Shown here: one piece after another, positions 37,801 to 52,714 of the stretch
Layout: each line of letters starts with the position of its first letter
Position numbering within the stretch: position 1 is the stretch's first letter
Assembly (NCBI GenBank): GCA_947846985.1
Contig: CANTUZ010000001.1
Coordinates: 117,817,757-117,881,756, forward strand
Direction: 5' to 3'
Length of the DNA: 64,000 bases
DNA from: Fratercula arctica
Lineage: Eukaryota > Chordata > Aves > Charadriiformes > Alcidae
The notes under the pieces: generated by a model
What the model saw: the letters and a program-made list of their open reading frames with translations, nothing else
What the model was told of the DNA's origin: nothing
Databases searched by the model: none
Program-made: the position numbers and the translations under genes

Positions 37801-40800
37801 GTTTCCTTAGATAAGGAAAAGGAAAGAGACCTAGCTGTTGTTTAACATTACATGAATTCACTTCTGCTTCTCCATGGCAGAGTTTAAAAACATCATTAAA
37901 CAGATGCCCTGGTTCTGAAGCTGCATTCTGTCCTACCCAATAGACACAGAATCACAGAAAAGGCAGGTATATACGAGGCTATTTGAAATTTCAGAAGAAA
38001 GCTTATCTATCACAAAGGTTTTGTCAGTCTCGCAAGAAGAGAGGCTAACACGAGATTTCTTTGTCAGAATCCAGCTCAATGAATCAAATGTCAGTGTGGA
38101 GGAGGATGTGATGAGAGCGCAGAGGGTACAGAGAAGGCAGGAGGTGATATACAAAAGCTGAGAAGTCTATTTTATGAGGTCAGGGAGGTGACAGTTGGGA
38201 CCACTGAATCAGAATGGTCTTTTCAGGTTGCAATTCTCATCAGCGTGAAGGATGCTTTCTTTTAAAGAAAAAACGTTGCAACTATTACATGGTACAGCTG
38301 GTATGAAACTGTAACTGGAAATGAGAACAAAAATTCACCACTGCTAGCACTAACCTTTCCTTACAGTATCAAAAATCAGAATGAAGATTTGGAACGTAGG
38401 CTACGTTTCATCTGATGGCCATACACAGTCTAGTCAGATAAAGGACCAATGCCGATTACTCTACAGGCTATATTTGGTATAGGTTGACATCTGCACCTCA
38501 TACCACTTTCAAGAAGATCAGCTGCTAACAAAGTGAAGAAGAAAATTATTAAAAGGCAACAGTGAGGAAGAAGCATACTAGAGAACAACGACAACAAATT
38601 GTTTCCTTTCAAATCACAAGTTTACCAAGTAGGTTGAGACTCACCTCTAAGACAAACACTCGGATCTGAATTCCTGTTATTAAGGCAAGAGAGACTATGA
38701 TAATTTACAGAGGTGAACGCAGAGGTTACACCCCTGACAGCTCTAGATTGCTTTGTCTAAATTAATAACAACTCTGAATAAAAGGCATCTAGTCCAGCTG
38801 TACAGTCTCACACTTAACTTTTCCATTAGTGTCACTGGCCTCCCAGGGGTCTCTTCTCATACTTCATATGTTTATGGACAAGACATAAATGACCCTATAT
38901 GCATCAGCTGGGCTCAGTGAGCATCCCTCTCTCTCCCCCTCTGATATCCATCAAAATTATTCCCTGTGATTACACTATGGTCATGTCAGACATACAGCCA
39001 CACCTTGAAAAGCTAAATAAAAGGCCTGGCAACTAATCCTGGAAACCTTATTAACGCAAGCAGGCTCGGTGTGAAACAGGCGTACTGCGGTTGATGAGGC
39101 TACCGCACCTGCATGTGTAAGTGGCACAAGTGCCTCTTGCAGACAGATCCCTACCGGTTTCCACTTAGCTTTTCCTTTTTTCTGCCCAGCATGCAGTTAG
39201 CTTATGAGAAACAGGGGGTGTGCATGCTGAAGTCATATACAGAGCGTGTGAAATCATAAAGCTCTTACCTGCACTCAAGCCACAGAGAGGCATTGCTCCT
39301 GTCGTGGAGCTGTGGATTTAGCGCTGAGCTCTACCTCAGGGATTCTTACTTAACCTGGGATGGGGTCACCTGACTGCCTGGGGAAGACAGGTAAGGATGG
39401 AATAGAAATCAGCATCGCTTCTGAGAACATCTGCTTATGTTTTTGTTGATTTATTTTGCCACTGTGACTTTAAAGATCAAATAACCAACAAGAAATGTTT
39501 TCAAATAGATACTTCCCAATCATATTGAAATGCCTGTTATAGAGTTGTCCTTAGGTTCTTAAAACTTTCAAAAATGAGTTTAAGGCAGACATCCGGGAAA
39601 ATCACGATTTTCAAGTACATGCATTTGCTGTCCATGAAAACTGAGTGACTCGTCAGAAACAGAAATTGAGGAGCAATCTGAGCTTGGTTGCTCCCAATCA
39701 CAATTCTGCTGAGAGACACGAATTACCCTTCAAAATCCTGTCTGCTCATCTGGTCATCAGCTTCTCTGTGGCATCGACTGGTAACTGCATCATGTTGCTT
39801 GATGGGTTTATGATGTGGACAAACACGCATTAAAGAGTAAAACATGCCTATCGAAACTAATTTTCAATGTGACCTATGCCAGGATTAAACTGAGGTCTCC
39901 AAAGGTGAAAGGAGAGTGTATCAATCAACTGCACCTTGTAACTACCCTGTCAGCCACAGAACACCTATCAAATAAAATTAAGTGCTAAATCAACTTAGCT
40001 ATCCACACAAAATAATTAAATACTCTTTATTGATTTGCATTTCCATCGAAAGGGAGGAAAAAAGCTGTTTTGGTGCAGAAGTTTCAATATGTTGGTCTCA
40101 TAAAGGCAATAGCTTGAGATTTAATTGACACTAAAATAAAACCTTGCAGCATGTAAATATTAAGCTTTCTTTCTTTTTATCTTTTCAGTATAACAAAGTA
40201 CGCATTTGGATGGATATATGCAATAGATTCTGAAATGATCCTCTCTGGACACGTATTCCAAATTTTAGAGTGCCTATTCATTTTAAATTATAGTGCTTGT
40301 AAGAGACTTAAACTAAATCGAAATAAAAGACAATATCCATTTAAAATTAAAAGCACCGATGTTAACACATGCAGTATCAGAACACCTGTCTGCAGTGAAG
40401 GAGGCCTCTCAGGCAGAAAAAGCCCCAGAGGAAAAACCTTGTTGAATGGCTCAACTAAGAGTTAAAATAGCTTGAAAACAATCACTAAAGATACACTGAA
40501 ATTTAGCATTATTAAAATTCTGTTTAATTATAAAAAGAAACGCTCAGAAAAAAAAAAACCAAACAGTCATTTGTAAGATAATGGCCTGTTCTCTACTATA
40601 AAAATAACTGTTTGTTAATAGCATTATGCAAATAGATCTAGCTGATTTATTGAAGATTCAGCGGGAGCAGGAAAATGTCAGGAAGAGGCAAACTCTCAGC
40701 ACCAAACTCACAGAACTTTTTATGTCACACTCCGCGTTACTTTTAGCAACGACAATAAATGCTGCAAGATTTTATAGTAAAATCTCCCCTTGAGCAAAGG

Positions 40801-40804
40801 ACTT

Positions 40805-40826
40805 AAAAAAAAAAAAAAAAAAAAAA
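40805..40826 (+). repeat. Poly(A)22
   Basis: An uninterrupted run of 22 A. No retroposed sequence that I can recognise lies immediately upstream, so it is not evidence of a processed pseudogene. Confidence 0.9.
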
Positions 40827-43037
40827 GGTAGCACCAGCAGAATATCCAAGGCAGTAACAAAAATCAGGATGTGTTTACAAAGAGTAAGCCTTAGCAACAT
40901 CGTTCCTTACTCATTTAAATGAACTCATGTGAGTCAGTAAGACAACCCAAGTGGGTGCAGTGATCCACCCCTGATAATTATCAAGAAATACATGACTACC
41001 TAGAAAGGAAAACTGGAAACTGATTGAGAAAAGCAAGGAAAACATAATTATTACAAGCAGATCCTATTAGGTAAGATTATATAAAGTATATGGAGAAAAT
41101 AATGTGGTATTATTACATATAGCAAATATATATATAAAATATTCTCACTAGTAACACACTTTCAAAAAGGCTCAAGTCCAATTTGTATGAGCTTCATCAG
41201 GACTGTTGCCTTAAATCTGTTATGTCTGGGGGTTAAGTGCATGACGCCTTTCCATTTCTTTCATCCTGTTCCACTGTTTTATTGTACCTTTTCCCTCCAT
41301 TTTCCCCTGTATGATGGGTCTGATGCTGGACTTCCTGATGAAAGGAACTATAATTCCACAGCTGTAATGTCTGGAAGAACTATCCTTGTGAAGAATAAAC
41401 ATTTTGCTGAAAAAACAAATACCTATCGACAAATTGCAGTTCCTAATATTTTTTCCACTGTTTGGGACTAGTTCAAGAATAATGAAAACTTTCATACAAT
41501 CAGGACAGCTCACTGCTTGACTGGACTTTGGCAATTAAACATTCTTTTCTTTTTTCTTTTTTTTTTCTTAAAATTTATAATACTCTGGTTAGGCACAATT
41601 TTGCTCGATGTGTTTTACATTCATTGCTCATGCAACAATTCTGCAGAAGCTGTACACATACCTCGAAGTCTAGAAACACACTCAAGTCTCTGGCTTCAAT
41701 GCAAATGAAGCATGTTTTTGGATGGGTGCTGTATAAAATAGGTTATCATTGTGAATACTCACAATTATGAATTCAAAACTCACTTCCCATTTTTGTCCCA
41801 CAGAATTAGCATAACATTTATTGCTCCAGTGAATATTCCCTTTATATTCTGTAGAATATTCATGGAAATTAAATGGAAAAGAGGTACAATCAGCTTCATT
41901 AAAAATTCAAATGAATGTTTTCCATTTCTGGCAGCATTCCTCACACATCATTAAAAACCAAAACAGCTATTCCATGAGAAATGTAAGTATAAACAAACAA
42001 ACAAAAATGCCCTGTGAGTCTCTCTCCCTATGACCTGCCATTGAAATGGTCCCCTCCTGCTTCCTGTGCTCACCACAACCCCCCTCCTATCCTCCCCAAG
42101 GAAGGTCCTTTTTATCATCCTCCATCCTCCTCCTCAAGGAGGAAGATACCCTGATGAGGGACAGAGTTGCCACTGTCTGGTGACATGCTCCACGGAGTGC
42201 CACCCATTTCCAGGAACTGCATCCCTTTGGGACTTGCTGCTCCCAGGAGATTTGGTTGATGTTGACCAGCATGTTCATCAGCTTTCAGGAGCAGGAAAAA
42301 AGGTGGGGGGTGATAAGGTGATTGCATAAAACAAGGTAATACCAGAAAGAACCATAACCCACTGCTCCATTATTCATTTCTTTTTCATCTGTCAGATGCG
42401 TGTCATGTACAACAGGCAAGTGCCTTACAATGATTTAATTTTATGATGGAGTGGGATTTTCCAAAAGGAAAAGAAAAAGAAGAAAAAAAGGAAAAAAAAA
42501 AAAAAAGGAACCTCTTAAAGCAAGTATGGGTCCTTTCGCTGGGCACTGTCCCACGCTCTGAAGATAAATAAATACAGAATCTGTGTGGCAGCAGGGAGCC
42601 ACTACCAACACCAGCAGCCAAGGAGGTGCCCATGGGGACCTAGGGAGATGCAACATGGGTCCACTGGCACAAGGTACATGTGTGGGGCAACACCTGACCC
42701 TTGACACCTCATTTACACTTTTAGGGAGTGGGGGCGGGGTGGAAGGACCAGTTAGAGGGATGACTGATTCTCAATCTTACCACACAGTTTTTTCAAGGTG
42801 AGGCATGCACCCGAGGCTGCACTTACACTTTTTCACGATTTCCTCAACATATTTCTCTATTCTGCAAAGTATTCTTTTTCCCCCCTACTGAAAGAGTCCA
42901 GCATTTATTGAGTACAAGCACACCTAATACTCCTGAAAAAGTAATGCTGTCATTGCATCCATTTTGATGTGACTGGGTCCCCCCAAGACAATCTTGCACA
43001 AAGCCCTGAGGAAGTTGTAGTCAACTTTGCTAATGGG

Positions 43038-43115
43038 AAAACACACACACACACACAAAAAAAAAAAAAAAACAAAAAAAAACCCCAAAAACCACACACA
43101 AAAAAAAAAACCCCA
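43038..43115 (+). repeat. (AC)n followed by A-rich tract
   Basis: About eight AC units, then long A runs broken by CCCC and CACACA. It is compound low-complexity sequence with no coding meaning, although it keeps reading frames open by chance. Confidence 0.9.
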
Positions 43116-43771
43116 GACATATGGGCTTTACAAAGACCATTTTGGATATGTAAATTTAAGAAATAGGCATAAAAACTCTTACAGAGACTGTCTCAGAAAA
43201 ATTACTTAAACCAATCCATTTTAGACTACCCATTGTCCCAGTGAGTCCCTCTTAGAGAAAAAGTGGTTTGGAACAAAAAAAAAAATCCAAATCACTATTT
43301 CAGTATCACAAAGGTCAGGATAGTTCAGTCCACTGTTCTGGGTTAGCTACCTTTGCTCTTCTTGAGAAGAGTGTTTGGATTTTGAAGATTCATAAACTTG
43401 TGTACAAAAAAATATGGAAGTTAGGTTTGAGTCCTTCTGGAAAAAGTCTTCACATACTAGTTTCAGGGTATAATATGGACTCCTCAGTAAATACAACAAA
43501 GACCGAAGAGGTAACACCTAATCCTCCCTGACACATGCATGTATAAAAACCAAAAAGGAACTCTATAATAAAAAAAACAAAAAAGAGATGTCATTACAAA
43601 ACCACATTCTTTCCCTTATATATAAAAACAAATAAACCTACAAAGAAAGAAGAAAAACAACCTCTCCCCCAGTAAAAAGTAATATATTTAAACTGGATCA
43701 TGGTCTTTAACTGACCCTGAATATATAGCTCAGAAAGTAATCAGCAAATTATTGTTACCACTTTCCAGAAT

Positions 43772-43796
43772 AAAAAAAAAGAAGAAGAAGAAGAAT
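43772..43796 (+). repeat. A9 plus (GAA)n microsatellite
   Basis: Nine A followed by five GAA-type units. Confidence 0.9.
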
Positions 43797-44607
43797 ATTT
43801 AAATATATAATACCCAATTCACTGCATACAAAATATTGAAAGATGAGTTTGAGCCTGTCGGGCTCCTCCTAGCACACAAAGACTAAATATTGCAAACTGC
43901 AAGCAACAGGAAAATACTTTGTTAACTTTTAAAAATGTAAGAGCATAGCACTTACCACAAAAATGTACACTATGGAAAACGTGCAGTTTTAAGGGATCCT
44001 CATTTTAATTTTTAGAGCCTTTATAACAGTGTGAGGTACATATATATCTATATAAAATCATAATATTTTAGCATAGTAGTCTGTTCATTTATGCTTAAAA
44101 TGACTAGAACCATTATAGTTGGCTCAAATACCTGAGTATTATGTTACTTCATAATTGAGTTACAAGTAACTCTCCAAGATAGGTAACATAATGTAAGCAG
44201 CAGACATCAGAGTCTGGGCACAGAACAGCATTTTCAAAATTAGGTGCTCAGACTTCAGCTTCAGAAGTCACACCTGGATTAATGGGAGGTGAAGGAACTT
44301 CATGTCTCCGTATCTTTTACTTCATTGTCTACATAGGAATATCTGTTTAAATTGCCATTTTAATAATTGACCACTTTGCTGTAGGGCTAGCACTACAGAA
44401 ATTGTGTTCAGGGGGTCATTACTATAATGCAGTGCAAGGAGAAGACAGTCTTCCTTTAGTCTACTTCTCGTTCACTTCCATCTATACATTTAGAAAGGAA
44501 GAATAAGATGGATGTCTGTTGAAAAAAAGGAAGGTAAAACCACCTCTAGAAGAGGGCTGTGCCCCTCAGCATTCCAGTGCTGTATAAAGCCACTGCAATG
44601 GTCAGGG

Positions 44608-44650
44608 CAGCCTGGTACCATGACGCAGCCTGGTACCATGACGCAGCCTG
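44608..44650 (+). repeat. 18-bp tandem duplication (2.4 copies)
   Basis: CAGCCTGGTACCATGACG occurs exactly twice in a row (44608-44625 and 44626-44643), followed by the first seven bases of a third copy (44644-44650). The copies are identical, so the duplication is recent. It keeps the 3-base phase but sits in no credible coding frame. Confidence 0.95.
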
Positions 44651-46984
44651 CTGGAATCCCATAGAAAAGCAGTGCTTGACATCATCATGACTGAGGTCCT
44701 CAGCTGCACGGGGACTTGAGGCTCTGCTGAGACGTCGTACAAGCTCACTGTCCCTCACACTTGCCCCTCTTGGAATAACAAAAGCCACTTCCAAAAAAAG
44801 TCAGGTTTTGAGCGGTAGAGTTTTCTGATCTCTTCCAGATCCTGAGATTCTTTTATGTCCATGCCCATAAAGAAAGCAATTAATCTCAGTCCATCTCATC
44901 TGGACAACAATGGGTTATACGTGCTATAGGGGGAGACCTGATGACAATGCCCTGTCAAATAAACCATCACACCAAAGTCAATCCTGTCCCCTCTTCTGCT
45001 CCCAGGGAGCCATTCTCAGAACATGCTTAGTTTCAGTTGAACAATGCAGCTGATATTCCAGGTTTTATGCAAAAACTATACAGATGCTACCACTTCAATG
45101 TTATTGCTGTTTTGCAAGCTTCTCTAACACAAAAAAAATTAACACACCTACCTATAAAAATACAGCCAACATTAATGCATGACACTGTGAACCATACCAC
45201 AGTGTGTGTCTGCCTTCAAATAACATGAATACACAGCTCTCTACCAAGACATTCACTTCAGCAGAACAAAGAGGAGAAATGTAAAAGACTGTAAGTGGCA
45301 AAATAGGTGGCAGCGTAAAGCCACCCAATTGCTTTGCGATTTAAATGTTTTCCTACTTCTGCTACTTAAAAACCGATGCTATCTTCAGACACCACTTTCC
45401 ACAGGAACAGCAAAACTAACTTTTCACATCAGCAGTTTGCCTCTACCAAACGACTTGAAAGCCCTGCCACTGTAAATAGACTGCGCCAAATAATGAGGTC
45501 CAGGGAAGTGGCATATTAGGTTCCCTGTATAAAGGGGAGGAAAAATTATGCGACGCCTTATCCTGGCCAAAATCACGTCAGCTCGGAAAAAGATAGAAAC
45601 TAGTTCACCAGATCAGCCTCTTACATAGACTGCTTGCTGAACACTGAAAGTTCGCCGCCCATCTTGCCCAGAGCGATGGGACCACACAGCCTGAGGACAG
45701 ACATCTGCATGTTTCTGGGCATAGAGCAGGAAGGAGCAGGGAGCTGCTCTTCTAAACTGGCTCTGTGCCATCAGGACATTCTCCACAGACAAGTCATCCC
45801 CTCTGCCTTCAGTCCCACCTTTCGTAACCTCAGTGCACACAGATCCTCTTTAGTTACTTCTTCCTGCCTACTTATTTCTGCTTAAAACATGAAACATTAG
45901 GAGAACACCTCACACGACAATGCAGTTTTCACAAAGCAACTTGATGAAGGCCACTATGTAAAACCACAGCTTGGCATTAGTAGCCATGAAAGGCTGTCAG
46001 CGATCCATCTGAAATGTCAATACATCATTTCAAATGTTCTTACTCGGAGCTGCTTGAAGCATCCAAAGGCAGCAAAATCAAAGGGATAGTTATCCCTTTT
46101 TCTGAAAAAGGAGTGAAAATAGAAAGGCAATTAAGTCTCCCCATAGAAGCAGCCCATTCACATTAAAGGGGTATACTTCAAAGGACAGTGAAGAGGGAGA
46201 CAGTGTGTGTTTCAGACAAGTTGAGTGAGGAACCTAGGAGAGAGTGATAGGTCTGTCATGCAGGAAATCCAGCATTTGAAATAAGAAGAGTTAAAGCCTG
46301 GAAAAGAGCTAGAAGCCAAAATAATTCTCTAGGCACAGTGCTCACCTGAGAGAAGAGCACCCAAAAAGTGCAGTACTGGCAAAGGCACTCTCATCCTCCT
46401 CTTCTGCATGATTACGCTACAGAGCATTTGCTTTGGTTCTCATCAAAATATTAACTGTGGAAAAGAAGGACAGCCTAGACAGGAGATGCAACCAATGTCA
46501 ACCTAGAAGTCAGGAAACAGATTACAAGCAAATAAAATTCAACGGTGCTTTGAGACAGACATTACTTCAGACATCCCTCACGGCCCCAGGCAGGGAGCAA
46601 AGATCTTGTATTGTGTTTCCACCCTACGGTGATGGTATCATCATTACTGATAGGACCCACCGGCTGGCATGGGAGGAGCTCCATATTTCTAAAGAAATTC
46701 CCTAATGCTGTGCTCCATTCCTCTCTTCTATGAAGCCCCCCTCTGCTAGACTTTTTTTGTGTCTTATTTTCCCTGACAAGCCAGTCAGGAGCATAGTGGG
46801 GATACACGTGCTGGACCTCTTTTGGCAATACCGCCTCTCCCTCTCTGAAAGCACCCAGGGCTGCCATGATGTCAGATCTACATAAAAGAGGAAAAGCAAA
46901 CCTGAACCCTTCAACCAGATTGGCCAGCTTAATTTCAAAAGGAAAGCCCCTGGGAAAAATAAAAATTGTACACAATAAATATCC

Positions 46985-46997
46985 GGGGGGGGGGGGG
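46985..46997 (+). repeat. Poly(G)13
   Basis: An uninterrupted run of 13 G. Such runs are prone to length error in sequencing and to true polymorphism. Confidence 0.9.
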
Positions 46998-49900
46998 AAT
47001 CAAATAAAAGTTTCCCTTTGGCTTATTTTTCCACTTGTTTCTATGTACTTCCAGAAAGCCTGATTCGACTGAAATTCACAAGTCCAGCAGTCAGCTGCTG
47101 TATGAGTCTCCTGGGGATATTTGGAAAAGGATGAGAAAATAGGCATAGACAAACCAAATATCACACAAAAGTCTCTATTTCTGGTAAGACTACTCTACTA
47201 GTTTATATTGCCTGTCATTTTTCTCTGTGTATGGAATGATGTCTGGCTTTCATGTGAGATTAAGGGGATGGAGTACTTCTGGATCATATGGCACTGTCTA
47301 CCATGCTGCATTGAAATTACATTGAATCAACAAGAAAACCTCCATTTGAGCTAAATTTCACAAGCACTTCGGGGAGGGGAAAAAAAGGAAACAAAACCAG
47401 AAAATACTGTCAAACACATCAAAGAATTAAATAAAATTTGCACACTTTTAAAAAAATAATCTTTGAGAAGTGGAGGAGAAAATAAATTATTTTTATTAAA
47501 TAAATGTATCCATATGCAGAACATGTATTCTTCGCCGTTATTGAATACTTATAATCTAGGAATAATATGTTTTCTTTTAAACTTCTTCCAACAGTTTTAA
47601 TTACAATAGTACTTTTGTTCCTGCTCTTGTTCCATTTGTCATACAATATTTTTTCATGTCCTGAGAATATTATCCCACACTGAAAATTCTCTAATAGTTC
47701 TATTTTTCTTTTAAGTAAGGAGACTACTAGAAAACATAAGAAAGCTTTAAAAGGTGAACTTTTCACTTATTATTAACCAATTATGTAAAATTTTGTCAAA
47801 TTTCAATTACTCGCAAAAAAAACCTCTTCTCTTTTCCTCAAATTCAACGTTCTCTTAAAACAATACTTCAAAATATTACTTAAAACCTTCCACCTTTTGT
47901 TCCATTTTCATAAGGATTGAGATAAAAATTCACAGAGATGAAAGATATCTTAAGGTAAGGAGACAACGACCACAGAGCACATGCTGATTGAAAGGCAGGT
48001 GAATATCTAAAGGCTTTTGTCACAGTCTTACTCGCTACTTTTATCCTCAGGCTTCTCTTCCAGAGTTCCCTAGTTGCAAAAAGTGATGGAATTAAAAGCA
48101 TAGTTCCTACTTAGTGATTTTCCTGTGAAGTTCTTTATATAGGCTAAAGACCCAGTTAGTTCCCATCCTGAAACTGTACCTCCCCTTGCAAATGCAGGAA
48201 GAAAAGCAAACTGCTGGAATGGAATATTGCAAGTATTTCAATACAGTGCAACATAACCACTGCACTGCACCAGTGTGGACTGGAAAATGGATAGTCTTCT
48301 TACAACTACTGATTGCCAGTAGGATCAGCTAATGTATTTTAACTCCAAGTATATTTTAAAGATCTTCTTTTTAAGCTGTAAACTCAGAGAGCTTTCAGGT
48401 TTTTTCAGTCTTATTGATGTCATTTTTTTTTTTTTACATTTTACATCTAGTTTTCTTTCTCTTTTTTTTTTCCTTTCTGCTGTCACATTCCATAAAATGA
48501 ATGACATAAAGATACATTTTGGTTTTTCTTTTTCAGAATTTTTCTGATACTGTTTTCTGAAATAATATTCCCCTCTACTTTGTAAAAAGCAACCCATATA
48601 ATCCATCATTTCTCACAATAAGGGACCGAGATTCCAGTTTCACGAAAGTGTGATTTAAAACATTGCTCCTTCTCCCAAAAACTTCAGCAGTTATTTTGTA
48701 CTACATCAGTTCCTTAGGCCCCGGTTAGGCTGGAGCTAAGATCTATGCAAACACACAAATGCAGGGGTTTCATCTTTGAAGTGGTCACTCAGTATCACCC
48801 AATAAAAGATTATCAGAAAGGAAAAGTGGTTTTGAATATTTCCTCATTTCCGCGTGGTGCAGAAGCACACCAGCTTTTGCTTAATATTAAGACACCCTTC
48901 AAAGCTACAAAAGTTAAAACATTTCTTACTGCAGTATATACCGAAACAATTGGACAATACTTCAAAGCCTTTGGTTTAAAATCTTTTGGCATCACCGCCA
49001 TTCAAGAAAAAAGTATTTATACAACATTGTCAAACAAAAGTTGTTTTGCAGCTAATCTGATGAAGTTTTGGAACAGAAGATAATAAAAATCTATTGCATC
49101 CTGTTTATTTTCTGAAAAAGTGAAACAAGATCAGATCAGGCATTTTAGTTCTGAAAAACCTTAAAAACCTTGACATTGTTTATATGATTTCAATATTGAG
49201 TATTTATCAGCTCTAAACTAGGAAAGGTGCAGAAAAAAATTAAACAAGCTTTCCAAAAGAATGCAAGAATGGAGCAGATAAGGCCAGCTGACTATCTATC
49301 AAGCTCTAAGACTCATTATCTACTACTGGCAGAGCATGTGAACCAGAAACAGTAAGATTTACTCATCCATAAATTCATATGATTGAGAAACACTTCAAAA
49401 AATTAAGACCGTGTTCTTCCCAGAAGCCTCTTACTAATGGGAAAGAAACTTATTACTGCCTATTGCTTGGCTGGTGGCTGGAAATCTTTTCATTAATTCG
49501 TTCTACCACTACTGACAAGTCTCCGTGAGCATTTTCCACCAGTTTGGGAAGTATTTAGTCATCAGTCTTTCACGTTCCTTTTCTTCTAACTAAATTGGTT
49601 TGGAAAGAGAGGTAAATACATACATGCAGGTCAATGCCCGGTCTTTCCTTTCCTGCATCACCTTCCACCTCCCGTTCTTGGAATGGCCAAAGACTGCAGA
49701 AATAGTCCACACAGCAGGATGGAAACAACAACAACAACCACACAACCTACCTGTCCCTGCTGCTCATGACCCTTGCAAATATCACTGCTGATTTTGATTT
49801 TTTATTTTTTAATCCATGAGTGTTTTCAAAACATAATAATTCATCCTTTAAGGACTTATTATTTTTTAAAAAATAATTTCTTTCAGTGTGTGTAATGGCA

Positions 49901-51407
49901 GGATATTCAAATAAGTCACTAACAGCATGAGCTAGAGAAATGGACAGGATATTGGGTGAATATATATGAAACTCAAGGACCTGACTTTTGAGTTCAGTAA
50001 CACAAAAAGCGCTGCCACCCACAACAGTGAAACAAGCTTTCCTTCAACAAGCCCTTCCTCGTACAAACGCAGTCAGATCTACATTGAACCTGATGTGTTT
50101 GTCAAAGCTCGAGTGTCAACTGTTTGGCATTTAAATCAATCTAGAAAAATAAGAGCCTGACTTTTTAGAGCTGAACATTTACTCTTGGACAGAAGTACAC
50201 AGGAGCTGGAGGGTTTTAGATGGCTGCTCACCAATTGGCCATCTTCAGTTGAGGACACCTGACAAGAAGCTACTGGGTATAAGATTGAGCCCTTGGATTG
50301 GATATCAGGTCACACAGCCCCCCAGGTTTCTGAAATGTCCTTCTGAGCTGGTTGGAGACTAGCATCCATCTAGTCCTCAACAAGAGAAGCAATTGAGTCT
50401 CAGGCTTTTTTAGCCTCTGGGGAACAGTCTGTAGTCAAAAGAGAACTGTTAGACACTACAGAGTATCAGGCATGGATAATGCTGAGTGGTGTCCATGTTA
50501 GGTGAAATGAGAAAACAAAGACCCTGTTTATAGACATCTTAAAGAAATGGCTTTTTGTAACTCTGAAAAACCCATGGCATTTCGAAACTAATATCCTTGT
50601 CTCATCCTTAGCATGATTTTTCCTGACTTTACATTTCACAACTCTCCCACAAGGAAAAGAATTTTAATTCGTGTTCTTGAAATTAAAAAATTAAAAATAA
50701 AAACATGCAATTGTTACATACATTTAATTTTTGTCTAGTCTTGTAGAGGTTGAAATGAAAAACAACGAAAACCAACAAAAATATTAGCATGCCAGTTAAA
50801 CACTCTCTGGTTCAGCCCCACATCCAAACATCTTCATTGTAATTCTATATGGATACTTGGAAAATATTACTTTCTTCACAGCCATATAACTTCCACTGGA
50901 CTGCACACATATTTCACAGTTGTCTAAACACTAAATCCTATTGAAATCAGTCATTTACTACTACAGATTTAAATTTCGTAAATCAAATACAATATTAATA
51001 AACAAAGATATCATTTCTGAGGAGAGACTTTACAAGCACTAAAGTAGTTTTTATTTTTTAGTTCCATTTTGTGTTTTCCAAGTGAGTTAAGCAGATCCTA
51101 CGCATCACTGAAAGTTACTTCTGAAACCCACGCAAGAATGTCAGCAACTCTACCACTTGTATATAATTTTCTACATCCTGAAAACAGTAATTTACGTGGA
51201 AGCAGGACTCAAAAGTCATGACACGGCAGAATTACAACCGCTTGAATGTTTAAACTGTGCTTTTCCTGTTTTTGAAAGTACTTTGGTTCCTTTAAAGATG
51301 AGATTATATTCTAAATTCCTGAGGTTTATGAAGATTACTTTTAGTAGTATTGCCAAAATTCTTGTAATTTTTAGCAGCAAGAGTTTAACTATTACATTAT
51401 CAAGGAT

Positions 51408-51497
51408 AAAACAAACATAAACAAACAAACAAAAAAACCAAACTGAAAAAAAAAACCAAACCAACAACCAAAAAAAACCCCGCGAAAACCACCAAAA
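51408..51497 (+). repeat. A-rich tract with CCAAAC motifs
   Basis: ACAAACAAAC, A7CC, A9CCAAACC, CCAACAACC and A7CCCC, about 90 bases. This is the longest of the class in the window. Confidence 0.85.
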
Positions 51498-52714
51498 GCT
51501 TAATTACTTTTCACTTCATTTCTGGAACAAATGCAAACAAGTTTGAGTCTCCTTTCACTTAGATGTTACAAGTTGGAATCAACAGTCATACCAGTGTGCA
51601 AAGGTGTTCTTTTGAGAAAAGCCTTGCAAATATTATATTTCTTGAGTAAACACAGAGGTATAATGAGGTAAGGAGCCCCTCTACAAGATGCCCCATTTTA
51701 ATACAGTTAATAAGTCATTCAAAACCCCAACCCAGCACAACAGCTATATTTTGGGTTTAAACACAATCTGCATTTTAAAAGTGCAGAAATGGTTAATCCA
51801 AATAGTGAGAAGAGTTGCAACTTTTTCCAGATATTACTCCGGCTAATGAAGTGAGAGGTTAAAGTAAATCAGCTAAACTATATTTTGCCATAAAATTGTG
51901 TCCCTGAACAATCTACTGCAAATGAGAAGATAACAACTGAGGCCCTGAAGGATTTGTCACTGTGACTGATTCTGTTTAACGGGTTCATAAAAATTGTTTG
52001 GAAAAATGAAAGTGGATGTAGGTTGTCCAAATTTGCAGATCTATAAAAAAAGAGGAATAACAGTTGGAACCATGTCAAGGGTAGGAAACAAACACAAGGA
52101 ATCCGCGTAGGGTAGAACAATAGGGACTGAGAGATCATGTGCGGTGTCAAGAGATATGATATAATGCCTTTAGGGAGGCCCAGCAAAGGATTAAAAATAA
52201 CTCAAGTTTGACAAGTCACAGGGAAGATGAATCATGGATAATGACAAAAAGAAACAGCATGAAGACAGGATCACAGAATTTGTGTCCCCCAGCAGTGTGA
52301 AAGTCAAAAGGTCAGTGAGGAATCGGTAGGTGAATCAGGCACTTATGCCGTGTATTCTCATCAAATCATCAGTTTTCAAATTTTAGAAGAGCAGTAAACT
52401 TACAGAGTTCTCATAGTTTTTAATAGGAGCAGTGATTTGTTTCAGAAAATTCATCTTCAGTCCAACCAGAATTCTCCTCCTTTTTGCTACTAAGACTGCA
52501 TAACACGGCTGGAGAAAAAAACAGTTAAATATGATAACCAAGAAACTGGTCATTGACTACCATTATGCGTGTACCAGTGGTAAGGGAATTACAGTGCACT
52601 CTCTCTTCTCTCTTTTGACAGATTATCTATTTAAGAGACTGTTTTACAAAATGTTAACTGTATTGTGTGTAGTCAGGTTTTTTAGGGTTTGGGGTTTTTT
52701 TATGGTAGAGGGAA

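Noticed and set aside
37940..37970. Possible CR1 tail (AGACACAGAATCACAGAAAAG)
   Set aside because: Only the generic CACAGAATCACAGAA words match; the diagnostic GGTTGGAAGG and CATCTAGTCCAACC segments are missing.
40805..40826. Poly(A)22 as the tail of a processed pseudogene
   Set aside because: The preceding sequence shows no coding remnant or gene-like 3' UTR that I can identify, and no flanking duplication.
46562..46975. 137-codon minus-strand frame
   Set aside because: No domain or motif, and overlaps other frames on both strands. Chance is enough.
47419..47766. 115-codon minus-strand frame
   Set aside because: K/I/F/L-rich composition dictated by AT-rich DNA, with no structure beyond that.
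48745..49083. 112-codon + strand frame
   Set aside because: Uniform mix of residues with no recognisable domain, and no promoter or splice context.
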